From Spirometra erinaceieuropaei (taxonomy: Eukaryota > Platyhelminthes > Cestoda > Diphyllobothriidea > Diphyllobothriidae), in contig CACRXP010000002.1 in assembly GCA_902702965.1 (NCBI GenBank), positions 1,232,563 to 1,296,562 of the forward strand: 64,000 nucleotides of DNA, given 5' to 3'. Below are positions 43,909 to 57,202 of this stretch, one piece after another. A model generated the notes under the pieces. That model was not told the DNA's origin. It saw nothing but the letters and a program-made list of their open reading frames with translations, and did no database searches. The first letter of the stretch is position 1; each line of letters opens with the position of its first letter. Both the position numbers and the translations under genes were made by a program.

Positions 43909-46900
43909 ATTAAAAGTTTGGTTGTCAACGTGAGATGTGTAGATTTACGCATGAGTAAGGAAGATTGCAGGTCGGCAGGAAGGTGTTGGTGTCTGGAATG
44001 TCCCTAAAATCCCGGTACTTCGCAAATACCCGAAACAGGATGAGCGAGGTATCTGCGTATGCCCCTGCCTATAGTCTGCAGCTGAGGCACTTTGTCTTAA
44101 TCAATGGTCGAGGGATCTAAGATGCTGAATACTTATATAAATAACTGGAGAGCTTGCGGTGTCGCATCCCTGTAGACGGAGCATACTGTCATTCAAGTTA
44201 CCTGGGTTGGGGTCGACCGCCTAGAGGGGCCTGCCGTAGTATAGGAGCAAGAAAAGCATTATGGTAATTGCGAGTTGAGATGGAGATATAAATCTTAGGA
44301 ACCCCTTCTACTGAAAATGGAGAGGGTTGAAGCACCGTAAGGAATAGTTTTATTATTCTGAGCTTTCGGATTGGTTATGAAGTGTATTTGCGGAGCTTAA
44401 CTGACAACAGTAAGGCAAAAATTAGGAAGGGCGACTCGAAAGACGGCTTCATCTCCTTCCCCTGTTCGCATCCTCTTGGCATTTGTGGCAATCGTCTGGC
44501 TGCGTACGGCTTCACAGGTGGTGGGTATCTGTCGCACATTTATCGATAAATTTGTGCCTCCGGCTTCCTTACACATAAACTGTAATCTTAAGCCATAGAT
44601 TGTTATGAGGCCATGCTCACGTTTTAAAGATCTCCCTAATCATTAGCTATCTATATAGGACAATTCAAGAATTTCGTCAAAATATAAGTAACAGTCTCTG
44701 ACAAGAAACGACGCTCCCGAGTTATTTGTAATTTCTATTTTGCGCAGTCTCCGTGAATTTTTAGTACTGTTTACCTCAGACCACTGAACATCTGTGTTAA
44801 AAGCTTTATCTGGTTGTAGTGGACTCCGAATCCTTGCAAATTCCAAAATTAAAAAGTTCGACTGGTATTTTACGACTTTAAGGGAAATACGTGTCGATGA
44901 CCGTATTTCAAAAATTGCGTTGGTTATATAGAATGACGCGGTGGTATGCTAGCTTCTGACTGAAAAGTTTAACCTTGACGACTAATCACGTTCGAAGGAA
45001 ACCACTGTTTCTGTAACATTCCTCCCTCAGTTTTCTGCTTTTTAACCATATCTCGAGAGCGGAATGCGCCAAATTTCAGTTAGCTGTTGTGGCCAAGCAG
45101 GAATTCACGGCTCTGTGAAATTGTGTTCTGAAGAAAATGAATACTTTGGTTCCGAAAGTTTCTTCATTTTGGCATAATTTTCGGAGCCTTCTCATGAATA
45201 TTTGAGTGGCCAAATATCAGCAAATTACGTCCAATAGGCCGGAGGTATTCGTGTATTCAGTGGACATCAGAAAGTCTCTCTCCGGGTACGTGGAAGCAAA
45301 AATAAACGTACACTCAAACAGCCCGAATCTTATAGTCCGATAACCATTGGGACAAATGAAAACGCAGGTTGGGCTTCAGTATGTGCATAAATAGGCAAAC
45401 TCTAAAGGGCCCAAATGTTTCGCAGTTTTAAACGGCATATTCAATGAACTCATAATTTCCTACATAACAGACATCGAACATGAATGTAAAGGTGTCCACC
45501 ATTTAACTGGTTAAGCCATCTAAATGTAATTCGGCACAGGCCAATTTTGAATAGATAGACAAAGTGAGGTCATTGCCCGAGGAATGACTCGTTGAAAGCA
45601 TCCCACATTTGTCCATACGAATCTCACGGTAATTCTTCGCCTGACTCACATAACTCACAAGAAATTAGCGTGACACGATGCGTCAACAACCTGATGTTTC
45701 CTTTCCTGAGAATAATAAGGAGATTCTTGTCGCCCTCGTTGACTAATTAAGATTGGAAAGTCCTAAGACAGCGAAACATGTACCATTTTGCTCTGGAGAC
45801 ATGAACAATACACTTATATATTATTGCATATCAGAACTCTCCTGCAGGCTGGAAAAATCTCCACTTTTTGCACATCTAGCACCAAAAGAATGGAGGCTAA
45901 CGAGGACGGACCTAACAGAACCCGTATGGCGTAACGTACAAAGAAAATTAATAAACAGAAGCTCTCGCTGTTGCTAAAGTGTAATACCGCAGAGTAGTCA
46001 ATCTAGGTATTAAGGACTCCAAGTAGCATGACTTTGTAATTTATTCGTATGACATCGACCACCCGAAAATGATTTGCAAAGTCTGTTGATGGTGCCGGGA
46101 CGTATACTGTCCGTATCTCGGATTATTCCAAAGCCAGATATTTATTACACTAAAAAGTCACGAAGTTCAGCACAATTAAGGGTAATAGACAGCATTTTTG
46201 AATGGCCTGTTGAAAAAGTGACGAGGAGATATGTGAATCAAACCAAACGCACTACAGACAGAGTTTTAGTGGCCCTGTAAGTTAACTTGCAAATATTCGA
46301 ACACGGGCAATGGGACCTATATACCATAATAATTACCAAGAACGAGAATAATATCGGCGTCCAATAGGTGTTAAACAAGCCTATTATACCATATTGTATT
46401 CCATTACACATCCACGTTGGCTATGGATGCGGGCAAGGCGATGATTAGACTTGGCAACGCCTTCCAGTCCATGTAAGTGAAAATTTTCAGGTAAGCATGC
46501 GGTTCCCTTGTGTTTTGACGCACATATAGTCGTGTGACTGTCGGCAACGAGACGTTTTTTCATACAAAAGTCAGACAGAATAGTAAAAAGGAGAAGCCTA
46601 ACTCCCACAGGGCATGCACGGGCAGCCCAGATCTCCGCGGCAGAAATTGTTACATCATGTCGCCAGCCAATGGTTATTGTCAATAAGCATGGCGAGAGGT
46701 GCGTGCATGCGCCTGAGCTATACCCGCCGGGCAGCCAATCAGTCAAAGAAATGTTGATCGGCCTAAAGCTGTCGTTACGCCAAGGAGATAAGTCACGTGT
46801 GACACAGGCGTTCAACTGACAAGTGGTGTTAAGTGGACCAAAGGCAATATGGGCAAGCGTCCGAACTGGCGATAATGACGAGGGACCTCTACGCTCTTCT

Positions 46901-48655
46901 CGTGTTCTTCATGAATGCATCTATGAGTGGTCCGTCCCAGGCACCAACAACCCCTGTTAAAATGAACACGCGCCACCTTCTAGACGTAACGATGCTCCTC
47001 AGGAAGTTCATGTAAATGTCTTGTTGTGACCGATGCGAAGGAACCATCGAAAGGCGGGGCGCCGTCTTACATCCCCTCAATTTTTTGGGCCGTCTATCTG
47101 AGAAGGGGAATAGTTTATGCGCAGTTATTCCGACTTTATATGACGAATACTGCATGTCTTTCGAAAGTTTTGTCCTCCTCCTTTGATCCATTTCCAGCAT
47201 TTTACAAACCCTTTTTGGTCAGGGGAACCGCGCCTGAAACCTCTATTTCGGATATAAGCCAGCAAAGACCCTAAACACTTTCCTAAACAGTTTCTCCCCC
47301 ACATCGAATAAAAACGTCTTCATAGGAAGAAACACCAGTTACCCATACGGCAGTCTATACACATAAGGAAGAGGACTTTTAATTACGCAATAGCATTTCG
47401 AGATCACTAGGGTTCCGGGACATTCAAAAGACAATTCCTAAATGGGGTTTCGACAAAGGCTGGCTTCGATGTTTGATTTCTTCGTTTTGACCCGAATTGT
47501 GCCGTCATCTCCAACAGCAAACTTGAGGGGGAGTTTTTAAAACCACCTGCAAAGGAGACTGAGGCTTTTTAGTATGGTTCGGCTACAGTTATTACACGTG
47601 ACTTTTTGTCAATCTGTGGTGCTAAAGGAAACCACGACTCCCCTACACGTCAGTCCGGTCACATAATCGCTGACCTACATTAATAACAGTAAAGGGTCGC
47701 TAACCAAGTCCTAAAGAATTCCGATCGCAACCGGTGATGGCACCTAATTTGTTTTTATTGTAACCGGGCTAACAAGAAGTCCTCTGTCAAAGTCAGTAAA
47801 TGAAACCTACCCAGATTCTTATATCCCATAAAGTACAGTTCCGGAACACTAGTGCAAGCGTTCACGTAATCCCCGCAAATGATATTGGCCTCTCTATCCT
47901 ATTCTAGTACGCAGTACGAATGTTCCGTTTAGCAGAACATATTAGTCAAGCGGATTGACTTGTTTTCAAAACATGTTCGCTTTCGGAAATTCTTTTCTTT
48001 GACAAGACATACGGTAGATTTGTTTGCGGCAATTTCCGTTATTTCGGTAAACGAGCGGTTAGTTCACTGATTTCCATTTGTAATCACCTTTTCGCGACCC
48101 ACAGTTATAAGTTTAGAGTATGCCAGCCACTTTATAGTCAAGTGGGAAGGCGCCTTGCCCAAAGGACAAATGGATGATAGGCTAGTGGTTTAAATATTTG
48201 GCATGGTCGTACAGATTTCGAAAAAATACGCGCAGGCAATTCCTTCCACATAAATTCCACTGGAAAATCGATATTTGCTAAAATCTTACCATTGTTTTAA
48301 CTGAAATGGTTGGTTGAATAAAATTTGTCCTGCTGATAAAAACGAATGCAAAAAATGACTTAGATACCCCAATTTTAAGAGGGTTTATGAAGGCCCTATT
48401 CGTCCACTCAACTTGCCCGTTGTCTTAGGGGAGCGCCAGGGTCATTCTTTTCTTCTGAAAACGTAGTCGGTGGCATACACCGAGTATAGACTTATTTTCA
48501 AACGAAAATCCGAAGTTCAAGTGAGTCGGGAGGATACCGTCAAAATAGCAGATCAAGTCGTCAAAAACGCAGTTATAATTGTTGGTGCATCTTGTCTGCG
48601 AAGTAGCACTGCTTCTGACTGGTGAGTGGAATGGCTGTTCATAGAAAGGGTATGG
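43909..48655. other. Anonymous DNA downstream of cathepsin B
   Basis: No gene recognised. A minus-strand frame of 143 codons (46815-46384), the longest non-repeat frame outside known elements, has no domain I recognise and opens with a TTG, not ATG. A possible degraded hammerhead-like tail (CCGAAAGCTCAG then AATAAAA) lies on minus at about 44378-44345. Confidence 0.4.
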
Positions 48656-48698
48656 TGATATAATAACAATAATAATTATTATAGTAATAATGATGATG

Positions 48699-48744
<46 letters not shown>

Positions 48745-48750
48745 TAATAG
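48656..48750. repeat. (AAT)n microsatellite, imperfect
   Basis: ATA/AAT run with GAT and AAC interruptions; the central part 48694-48738 is nearly pure. Confidence 0.9.
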
Positions 48751-49142
48751 TATCTAATGCCAGTTTGCAGGCATTGTCAGGAAAACATTAAACACAAATC
48801 CGACCAGCAGTGGAAAAAACCCCGATAAAAAACCAAGAGGATTGTGGTTTTTTATAGTTTGGACGGTTCAGGAGAAAAAACACTGCTGACCATGAAATGA
48901 CGACAGTCACGAAAGGGAGGGGTAGCACTGCATATGATATTATCAGTCGCCAGTTCTTTTCCTGAAGTTTGGACTGGACTAAACAGAAGCAATATTGACT
49001 AAAGAAATTGGCCCTGGTGAGACCGGCCATAGGGATCAGATACCATGAACGCCATCGCCACAGTATATTCGATCGGTGGATTCAGCACCCAAAATTTATG
49101 GAAGTTTTTGGAATGTAAAAAACGAGTAATAGTTCTCTTAAA

Positions 49143-50620
49143 CTAAGGATAATTTTGCTGAATGTTCACACTTCTGAATAATTTATTCCAAATAGCAGCT
49201 GTGCTCATGGAAAATAATCGACAATATTTGGCGGTACGTGCCAGAGGAAGAAATGAAAAGACCTCACGGTGACTGTTACGTCGGGGGTGGACAAACTGCC
49301 TTAAAGTAGTGAGTGGGTCAAGGGTATCATTATATAAAAGCTTAATAGTAAAAAAAGTCCCTCTTGTAATCTCCGATACCACATTGGATGAAACCTGTAA
49401 GTCAGCAAAGTTCTTGTTAAGACAAATTCCTGTGTGCCGGGGTTAAAATTCTCTTGCTAAAAAATGTTGGACGGATTCTATTTTCTTCCCCTCAGCAGCA
49501 CGCATGAGGCTAAATAAAAACGAACAGTATTCCAGGCCAGATCTAACGTACATGTTATAAAGGCGCATTCTAATAGCGCAAGTTTTAAAGTTTCGGAGAA
49601 TAATCCCGGTCATTCTACGTGCTTTGGAGACTACCAGGGCGCAGTGCTCGGAAAGATTAACACTCTTGGAGTATGATATACCCAGATCCTTAACAACTTC
49701 AGGCACATGTATGTCGCGACCGTCCATACTTAGTTGAGGTTAGTGGTCGTCGCCAACCACTATGACTGAGCATTTATGCCGAGAGAGAGAGAAAGGCACC
49801 ATGTGCGGCACCCCTGGACAAAGGCTTGTAGGTCACTCTTTAGGAGCTTGAGCACGATGTCACGATCTGCCGGCTTATTCCTGTATTCAACTCTCAGATC
49901 ATCGGTATACATAAAGGACTTACCATTCTGAAATAAATCGGGTACATCGTTAACAAAAAGGCAAAATAAAAGAGGGCCGAGTACACTACCCTGAATGATT
50001 TCACTCCTCACGCATGTGGGGTTGGAGATCGCATTGGAAATCTTAACTCGTTGTGTGCGAGCGCCCCAGTAATAGGATACAAAATTCAGACGTTTGCCGC
50101 CTATTCCGAAAAAGGACAGTCTCAAGAGAAGAAAAGCATGCTGAAAACGATCAAAAGCCTTAGCAAAATCGAAGTAGACTCTGTAAAGTGCAAAATCGTT
50201 GTCCCTATATTGGAGAACATCGTCAAAGAAGGAGAGCTGACAGATGTCACAAGACCAAACTTTGAGGAATCCATGCTCTGTAGCGTTCACTAAGTTATTC
50301 TCTGTTAAGTGGCACATCATCTTATCTTTGATCAATGTCTCTAAGATCTTCAAAACTGCGGGGAGTGTGTTTTTTGGCCGAAAGTTATCGAATGACGTAG
50401 ATTTGTCATGCTTGGGAATAGGCAAAATGTGTGATTCCTTCCACAAAGTGCGATAGGTTTCAGAAGTAGGGAGAGAAATTGCTCCAGTTGTGCTGCTTTC
50501 GAATTTTGGAATATAAAGCACGTCACCATGGACGGTGGAGGTGGGCGGAACCGTCGATGAGAGACTGTAATGGGATGTGCAGATAGGTCTTGTCGAGAAA
50601 TGCGAAGACCCTCCACTCAA
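49143..50620 (-). pseudogene. LINE reverse transcriptase remnant (CR1/Jockey-like)
   Basis: The frame 50620-49760 (287 codons) covers the RT: ESHILPIPKHDKSTSFDNFR, then VYFDFAKAFDRFQHAFLLLR (first catalytic Asp region), EIIQGSVLGPLLFCLFVNDV and YTDDLRVEY in the place of YADD. A frameshift at about 49770 moves KCSVIVVGDDH to another frame with one TAA. The frame 49727-49443 then reads PEVVKDLGISYSKSVNLSEH and YNMYVRSGLEYCSFLF, and 49382-49143 gives the tail REVFSFLPLARTAKYCRLFS and AAIWNKLF. The catalytic residues are kept, but the frame breaks make it inactive. No endonuclease part is seen upstream. Confidence 0.8.
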
Positions 50621-52058
50621 CTGTCGCTACCAGACAACTGTCTATTCACTATTTCTCCCCTGGCGCACATGGCCTAATTTATGATGGAGGAGGGTATGTA
50701 CCCGAATTACCAGGCTGCCTGGTACAACAACCCCATGTGTAGAATTAACAGTATCTCTAGCGAGGCTCAGACTGTTTTCAATGGATGAATTGGACTACTG
50801 ATTACGCAGAGAACGTTTGGTCCAGAATGTCCACCCTGAGGTCTTCGTCAGTAGGACGACGTCATCCTGTACGTTGGTAATTGCATACAATGACGGTGTT
50901 TGAGTCGGTGCTCTACTCCACAATCCAGGGATAACTTGTGGGCTCTTTTATGTGCACTGCACTGGCTACGCAACTTATTATATGTGGCATCAGACATCGT
51001 CCCACCAGAACTGCGAGACAGCATATCAAAGTTAGTGTGCTTAGGCCCTAAGTGGTATTGGTACGTGAAGTTATAGTGATGGGGAGTTTTCTTCCATCTG
51101 ACTGTGAGCCTTTCCGTATCTTTCGTATTTTATAGCCACTGTAGGGGTATATAGCCAGTTCGAACGGTGAAGAGTTTCCTAATTTATAATGCATCAGTGT
51201 TTGGTGAAAGCTGTTACTGTCGAAGCGTTTCGGCGATAATTACATTACTTGCGCTACTATTTCAACATCACCCTAATTTTAAAACGTACAGGTTTTTTGG
51301 TTCCAACTGAATCGGTTTACGACAAGATTCTACTTATGGCGAACTAGCTGGCACCCCTATCTAGTACAAACAGTGAGTCTGTGCGTCTTAGATAGTCTGA
51401 GTACTTCTGCGGACAAGCCGTATGTTTTCAGGCCTTCCATACCTCAGTTCAGGTGAACATATGTCCTTTCTTTGCTAGCCGAGACAATAATCAAACAAAA
51501 ACGTTCAATATGGGATAAAATTGCGGCAACCTGATGCTGGTTACAGAAACCCGCAGAATACTGCCACGAATTTAGGGTTGAGCCATAGCTTGGCTGCATC
51601 GATTTTCTCAGAGGAAGCGTGAATGCCTTCTCTGTATATCCTGTCCCGTGCATGTAAACATTTCCTGCTAAAGTTGTACTTCCGAATATTTGGGTACGAC
51701 CCTACGTCAAGTAGTGCTGTTAAGATGGCCGTTCGGTTCTGACTGTAACATGTTATCGTGCATTCGAAAGCAAGTGCGCGGCCATCCGAATTCTCCAAAA
51801 CCCACGGGGAGTTAAAATTGGTTATTATTTGGAGATTTCCTTGTATTTTGCATCAGATATCATCTGAGTTTGCAAAAGGTGGGCAATAGCATTTGAATCC
51901 TTATACACTCTCATACTATAAGCAATGACTGATCTTAAATTTGATGCAAGTAAACTAAATCTCTCGGCCATCTTTCTTTTGCAGAACTTTGTTGGGAAGC
52001 ATAGAAAATTTTTGTGATTTTCTACCCGCTATTTGCAGTAGCCTAGCAAGCCTAGCAA
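50621..52058. other. Unassigned spacer
   Basis: No endonuclease, RT or host exon recognised, although an upstream part of the 49-50.6 kb LINE would be expected here. The minus frame at 51541-51798 is unassigned. Confidence 0.4.
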
Positions 52059-53320
52059 GTGATCATACACTCGGTATCATTAGAAGCTGCAGATAAATCA
52101 AATCGTAGATTTAGTTTCGTTATCGGTAACATACCCCACACGATCGACCCAACACTAATAATTCAACAACTTATGAACTCGCGTTGCCTAAAAATCTCCG
52201 TAGCTCCCACCAGACTGTTATACTTTGGCAGCAAAAGCATACCACTCTTAGTGACCTTATATCCACGAACAGAAGCCGATCTAATACTATCAAACCCTGG
52301 ATTAAACAGAACTCGGCAAAACCCAAATTCACCCATCGGTCCAGATCGCACGCCTTTGTAAATGTGTAAACTTCCAAAAGAGACAACGGGTTTAAACACG
52401 ATAATCAGCATGCCGTTCCCTCAGTCAAACCCCTAGCAAGTACTTCTACCTCTGGCACCAATAATAAAAAACTAATGGCCCGGTATGAACAAGAAAGTCA
52501 ACATACTGACCCCTCAGTTTAGCCTCTTGCAGATGCTTTTGATCCTGAAACCCGTGATAAATACTCGCATCTGCAAAGGCAGTTAGAGAGGGTAGGCGGA
52601 AACAAACAAAGCGTGCACAGCAAGACACCAACACTCCACCAGAACAGAACTAAGAAACAGATCTCGGACGCAGTCATGTAACAATATTAAATAGTAAAAA
52701 CGTTCTGCTACGACGCTCAAGAACGATCAGCCAAAAGCAGAAAATGTTCGCCAAAGAACGAATTCGGGCCAAAAAGCTTTTCCGAGCACGCCATCCCAAC
52801 CAAAATGCTCCAAATATTTAGCAAAAAGAACTACGAGTTCTCTAAATTCCAATCGGGACGAATAGACTTTTATAATAGCATCTCAGCTCCTCAAAACTTA
52901 CCTGGGGGGCATAGGAATCAGCCAAAGCATTCTATTTTTTCAACCATCTTAACACCTAGTGACAACCCAACAATTAACATGCGCCTACGAGCTTTTCCAA
53001 CTGAAACCCGCTCACCCACAATTACCACTTAGTTGATCCGCCTCACCAACTGAGACCTAATTCATACGCTCAACTCGCACCATAGGCATCACCATACTTT
53101 CTAACAGCCGCACAGTCGCCACACTTAAGTCCATCATACCATCGCAACACCGCAAGGTCTTTTTATTTATCCTCTATCACTCACAGTTGAATATCGTAGG
53201 TTCTTTTTTTGTAAACGTAACGGCAATCTGGAACAAGTTGCCTGCGAATATAAAACTTCTGCCAAATCACCCTTTGTTTAATTTAGGTATCGCTCGTTTC
53301 CTGCAATCGGAGCAACTTTC
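52059..53320 (+). pseudogene. LINE remnant: ORF1-like start joined to RT tail
   Basis: The frame 52059-52361 reads NRRFSFVIGNIPHTIDPTLI and LLYFGSKSIPLLVTLYPRTE then ADLILSNPGLNR. This style fits the nucleic-acid-binding ORF1 of CR1-type LINEs, but the call is moderate. From 53190 to 53320 the frame reads GSFFVNVTAIWNKLPANIKL then FNLGIARFLQSEQLS and stop, the typical last 40 residues of a CR1/Jockey RT. Endonuclease and RT core are missing between the two, so the copy has a large internal deletion, or they are two separate insertions. Confidence 0.5.
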
Positions 53321-54124
53321 ATAATTTTGAGCGCCAAATCTGCCAAAGTAATCTCTTGTAGTGGTGGAATTTGTAACCTCCAATCCCTCTAACAGGTTTC
53401 ATCTTGGAGAGAGTGATGTTGGCCCTGTAGCCCGCAACCCAGCGAATAATTTCTTTAGTCGACAACAAACGACTGTTCGCCCATGCGCCCTTTTCTAGTG
53501 CAGAGTCCTAATTTAATAAAAAGAAATCGATAATGAAAACATTCACTGCATCAGTACTAACTATTTCTGTTTTGGACCACCGTTATTTCACGTACTGCGA
53601 TTTTTATCTTCTGAATAAACCAAACTGCCCATAACACCACTGATTGTATTTAGTCATCAGGAGTTTTTTACTGCTACCTTGATCCATACTGCGCATTTGT
53701 GTTGAAGATGCTATACTTTGTTGTTATTGTTATCATTGTTATTATTTTTATAAGGCATTGAGGTCGCTGACGAGAGTGGCAAGGCAACGGCGACTTGGAT
53801 GACCGTGCACGCCATGTTTTCATCAAACGGAGGGAAGACGACTTTTTCTTCAGACGACGGCATGGGGAATTACATGACGAGGGATTTTACCCAGATGGTG
53901 CAGTCATAACGGCAGGGAAATGGACACCTAATTTTATGTCCCAAGTCGAGTTTGACACTAGGGCGAAGACGTGTTCTTCGGGACCAAACGTAGGTGAAAT
54001 GTGTAACAGGGTTTTGTCGATGCATTTGACTTCCTACCTACTGCTGAACATGGGAGTTGTTACGCGCCGTAGACGTAGGCTATTATGTCACGTCAGTCAC
54101 TGCGCCCAATCCAAGTGACAGTTT
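53321..54124. other. Unassigned spacer
   Basis: No domain recognised. Includes a TTATTGTTATCATTG-type AT-rich tract at 53718-53748 and a 107-codon plus frame (53795-54118) of unknown meaning. Confidence 0.4.
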
Positions 54125-54540
54125 GACCGTCGTTGCCGACGATGTCCACCGTGTGCTCAACAGCAAATTGTACCGGGCACGGTGACTTTCACGTGATTTA
54201 GTTCGTAATGAATGTGGACTTGCGCAGTATCTACTGCACTCTCTCTTCCTCTCTCCCCTGGACCCGGTGTCAAGACGGAGTCAAGAAAACCGGAGGCGGG
54301 GAGGGCGCAGGTGACAGGTGCGGCCGATGTCACAACTAGGCTGCCGCCACACCCGGCTCGGATCTCACGGAGTGGGAGTGTCATTGACGCTACATTAGGA
54401 AGGATCCATTGCAACCGGAATCTTAGGCCACCAGTCGGCCGTAGCACACAAACACACAACACTGGGTCGACTGAGAAGTCCAAGTTACCCCTTCAGTTGG
54501 CCATATTCCAGGCCACGGCATTTAGCGCACCGATGGCTTC
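54125..54540 (+). repeat. SINE-like family S, longest copy
   Basis: It contains, in order, the section shared in reverse with 30965-31165, the section shared with 19.9 kb, and the 3' section (CCACCAGTCGGCC, ACACAAACACAC, GGTCGACTGAGAAGTCC) shared with 17 and 26.7 kb. I use it as the reference for the family. A possible Pol III promoter is not obvious. Confidence 0.65.
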
Positions 54541-54544
54541 AAGC

Positions 54545-55411
54545 GCATCAAAGTTACCTGTGAGGACGGAAACTCACGGGATACTTAGGTGTCCCTTGGA
54601 AATTATTAAAAATGGATAAAGAGATAGGTAACTTGAAAAAAGGAAAAAGCATATGTACAAAGGTCTGTTCGCGGCGCAGTCGGAAAAAAGAAAATTAGTT
54701 GTAACAGGAATTATAGAAAAATAACATATGCAAAATATAGCTTGCTCAAGCACAGCTAATGTTGAGGTAAATAGCATTGCGTCAGCAGAGCTAAATACAA
54801 CAGCTGACTTTTCATTCGATCGAAGGGGAGATCGAAATAGTTCATGTACTTTGTCATAGTCACTCGGTTCAACAGTATCAGTAACATTCAAGGTACACAA
54901 CCAAACGCTGCGTCATTGCTGGATACTTCACCAAATGACGATGTCGAGAACTATGCCGAATTTCGAGAGCCGAAGAGAAATAAGTGGGCGAAGGTTGAGA
55001 AGGTTACACAAAAACGATGTCCAACTCATAGCGAGGCTTATCCTTCACAATAGACGTTCGAGAGGAATCCGATACCCCTAATACAGAAGCCACCGAAAGA
55101 AAATCCGTCGAGGACTACAGAAATGGTTCTCTATTGATTTTAGGAAGCGGCGCCAACACTGGCACAAAAGGCACTGCCAACCATAACATTGTTTTTATTG
55201 ATGCCGCAATTCCGTCAAACAACAGGACATTAAATCACCAGACAAACACCTTGACCGAAACTGTAATATCGCCATAAAGGAGCTCTTAATTCCACTTATT
55301 TGATTGCAAATGAAAGGACCGAACACCATCTTAATCGCTTTCAGGCACATTCAAATGCCGCCCTTTAGGATGGAGAGTGTGCTACCGTGCACAAAGCTTT
55401 CCATCTAGGAA
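54545..55411 (+). other. Eroded upstream part of the Penelope-like element
   Basis: No open frame, and an in-frame TAG lies at 55406. The position directly before the RT suggests that the missing PLE N-terminal part was here. I cannot align residues with confidence. Confidence 0.35.
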
Positions 55412-57079
55412 ATGCAAATGACGACTATTCTCAAAGATCTCTGCAAAGAAGGCCATTTGTCTAGCAAAGAGTATGAACGACTGAGACCGGTGGGCTCGAC
55501 AATACCAAGAATGTACGGCCTTCCTAAAATTCACAAACAAGGGCTACCTCTACGTCCAATCTTGGATATGAGGAATTCGCCCTATCATACCGTTGCAAAA
55601 TGGCTAGTGGAAAAACTAAAGCCATTGCAAAGTTACCTATACCCTCGAAGTTTAAAAGACTCCTTTGAGTTCGTCGAAGCTATCAAAAATATGAACGTTG
55701 GCGGAAGGAGGATGTTATCACTGGATGTATCATCGCTGTTTACCAACGTACCTGTGGCAGAAACAATTAACTATCTTTGTGATGTTATTCGTGATACGAA
55801 CTACGCCATAGACATGCCTGTGAAAACGCTAAAAGAACTACTGACGCTTTGCACACAAAATGTCCAATTTCTGTGCAATGGTCACTTATACAGGCAGGTA
55901 GATGGTGTGGCAATGGGATCACCGCTTGGACCGTTCCTTGCAAATGTTTTTATGGGCAAAGTCGAGAAAACAAGCTTACAAGAGACCATTAATGGCCTCG
56001 TCTTCTACCGTCGGTACGTGGACGATATCTTCTGCCTGACGGATGGTACCACCGATACCGAGGAGCTTGTCCAAAAGTTCAACAGTGCGCATCCCTCGCT
56101 AAAGTTCACTGCAGAGACCGAGGCAGATAACGAACTTGCCTTTCTCGATGTCCCTCTGCACAGGCAAGAGGATGGGTCTATCCAGCGCAGGGTGTTCCGA
56201 AAGAAAACCTGGACGGGACAATATGTTAATTTCCACAGTTTTGTCCCCCTTAACATCAAACGGAATTTAGTCCAGGGATTGGCGGCTGGAGTGAGACGCA
56301 TCTGCTCACCTGAAGCTATTGAAGAAGAACTTCAACAGCTGCGGAACACACTTCGGGAGAACGGATACCCAGATAGATTCATCCTCCGAAATATTGGGGA
56401 ACGCGTTGAAAAGCCCACTGTTGAGACTGCGGAAAAGAAAGATGTATTCATAAGATTGCCTTTTAGAGGAGACGCAGAGAGCGAACTAGTCCGACGGCGC
56501 TTAACTACAGCTATCACGAGGGCATTCCCTGCGGCGAATTTACGCGTATGCTTCACAAACTCTCCCCTCCTAAGTTTGGGAGGTAAAGACAGACTACCGT
56601 TGGAGGCCACATCAATGTGCATTTATTCATTCACTTGCTCCTGTGGAGCAGGATACATCGGCCGCACAACGAGACGCCTGGTAAAGAGGGTACGTAAACA
56701 TATGCCCGCCTGGCTAGACAGAGGTGAGACCCGGTCGATTTCGAGTTCTATTCTCGCGCATTTAATCGATACAAACCACCGAGTCGATGCCAAGAAAGCA
56801 TTTCAGGTTGTCTACCGGACACCAACATGCTTCTCTAAAGGCCTACGCCAACGGATACTAGCAACGGCAGAGGCAGTAGCTATACGGTTAGTGAATCCGG
56901 TGTTATGTTGTCAGAAAACTCTGACACAAGCGCTTTCGCTGCCGTCGTCAACGCCAACCCCAAGTGCTGAAGCCATGCCGCCTCAAATCCCTAATCACGA
57001 TGATGGGTACTCCGTGTACTCAACCCAAGATCATTACTCAAAGACTCTCTTACCCCCCTCCCCTAGCCCTGACGACTAA
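55412..57079 (+). CDS. Penelope-like element polyprotein: RT plus GIY-YIG endonuclease
   Basis: An open frame of 555 codons. The RT begins in the fingers with RLRPVGSTIPRMYGLPKIHK and LPLRPILDMRNSPYHTVAKW. The first catalytic Asp is 105 in MLSLDVSSLFTNVPVAETIN, then MGSPLGPFLANVFMG, and the active pair in YRRYVDDIFCLTDG (YVDD 202-205). FLDVPLHRQEDGSI and NFHSFVPLNIKRNLVQG follow. The GIY-YIG nuclease spans about 402-505: YSFTCSCGAGYIGRTTRRLV, the HMPAW and GETRSISS blocks, and HLIDTNHRVD. A Pro/Ser-rich tail ends the protein. The N-terminal part found in full-length PLEs is missing and an in-frame stop precedes the first ATG, so the copy is 5'-truncated or eroded, though RT and nuclease are unbroken. 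It is the best preserved retroelement frame in the window. Confidence 0.92.
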   Translation: MQMTTILKDLCKEGHLSSKEYERLRPVGSTIPRMYGLPKIHKQGLPLRPILDMRNSPYHTVAKWLVEKLKPLQSYLYPRSLKDSFEFVEAIKNMNVGGRRMLSLDVSSLFTNVPVAETINYLCDVIRDTNYAIDMPVKTLKELLTLCTQNVQFLCNGHLYRQVDGVAMGSPLGPFLANVFMGKVEKTSLQETINGLVFYRRYVDDIFCLTDGTTDTEELVQKFNSAHPSLKFTAETEADNELAFLDVPLHRQEDGSIQRRVFRKKTWTGQYVNFHSFVPLNIKRNLVQGLAAGVRRICSPEAIEEELQQLRNTLRENGYPDRFILRNIGERVEKPTVETAEKKDVFIRLPFRGDAESELVRRRLTTAITRAFPAANLRVCFTNSPLLSLGGKDRLPLEATSMCIYSFTCSCGAGYIGRTTRRLVKRVRKHMPAWLDRGETRSISSSILAHLIDTNHRVDAKKAFQVVYRTPTCFSKGLRQRILATAEAVAIRLVNPVLCCQKTLTQALSLPSSTPTPSAEAMPPQIPNHDDGYSVYSTQDHYSKTLLPPSPSPDD

Positions 57080-57202
57080 CACCCGCCGACCTTCTCATGC
57101 GGGCGGCGTGGGGATGATGAGTGTTAATGACTTAATAGCCCTTGAGGCATCTATAAACACTGTTGATTTTGTACATTTTCATTCGTTCATGTAATTGTAT
57201 TG

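Noticed and set aside
56005..56622. Minus-strand frames opposite the PLE
   Set aside because: Antisense shadows of the RT and GIY-YIG frame.
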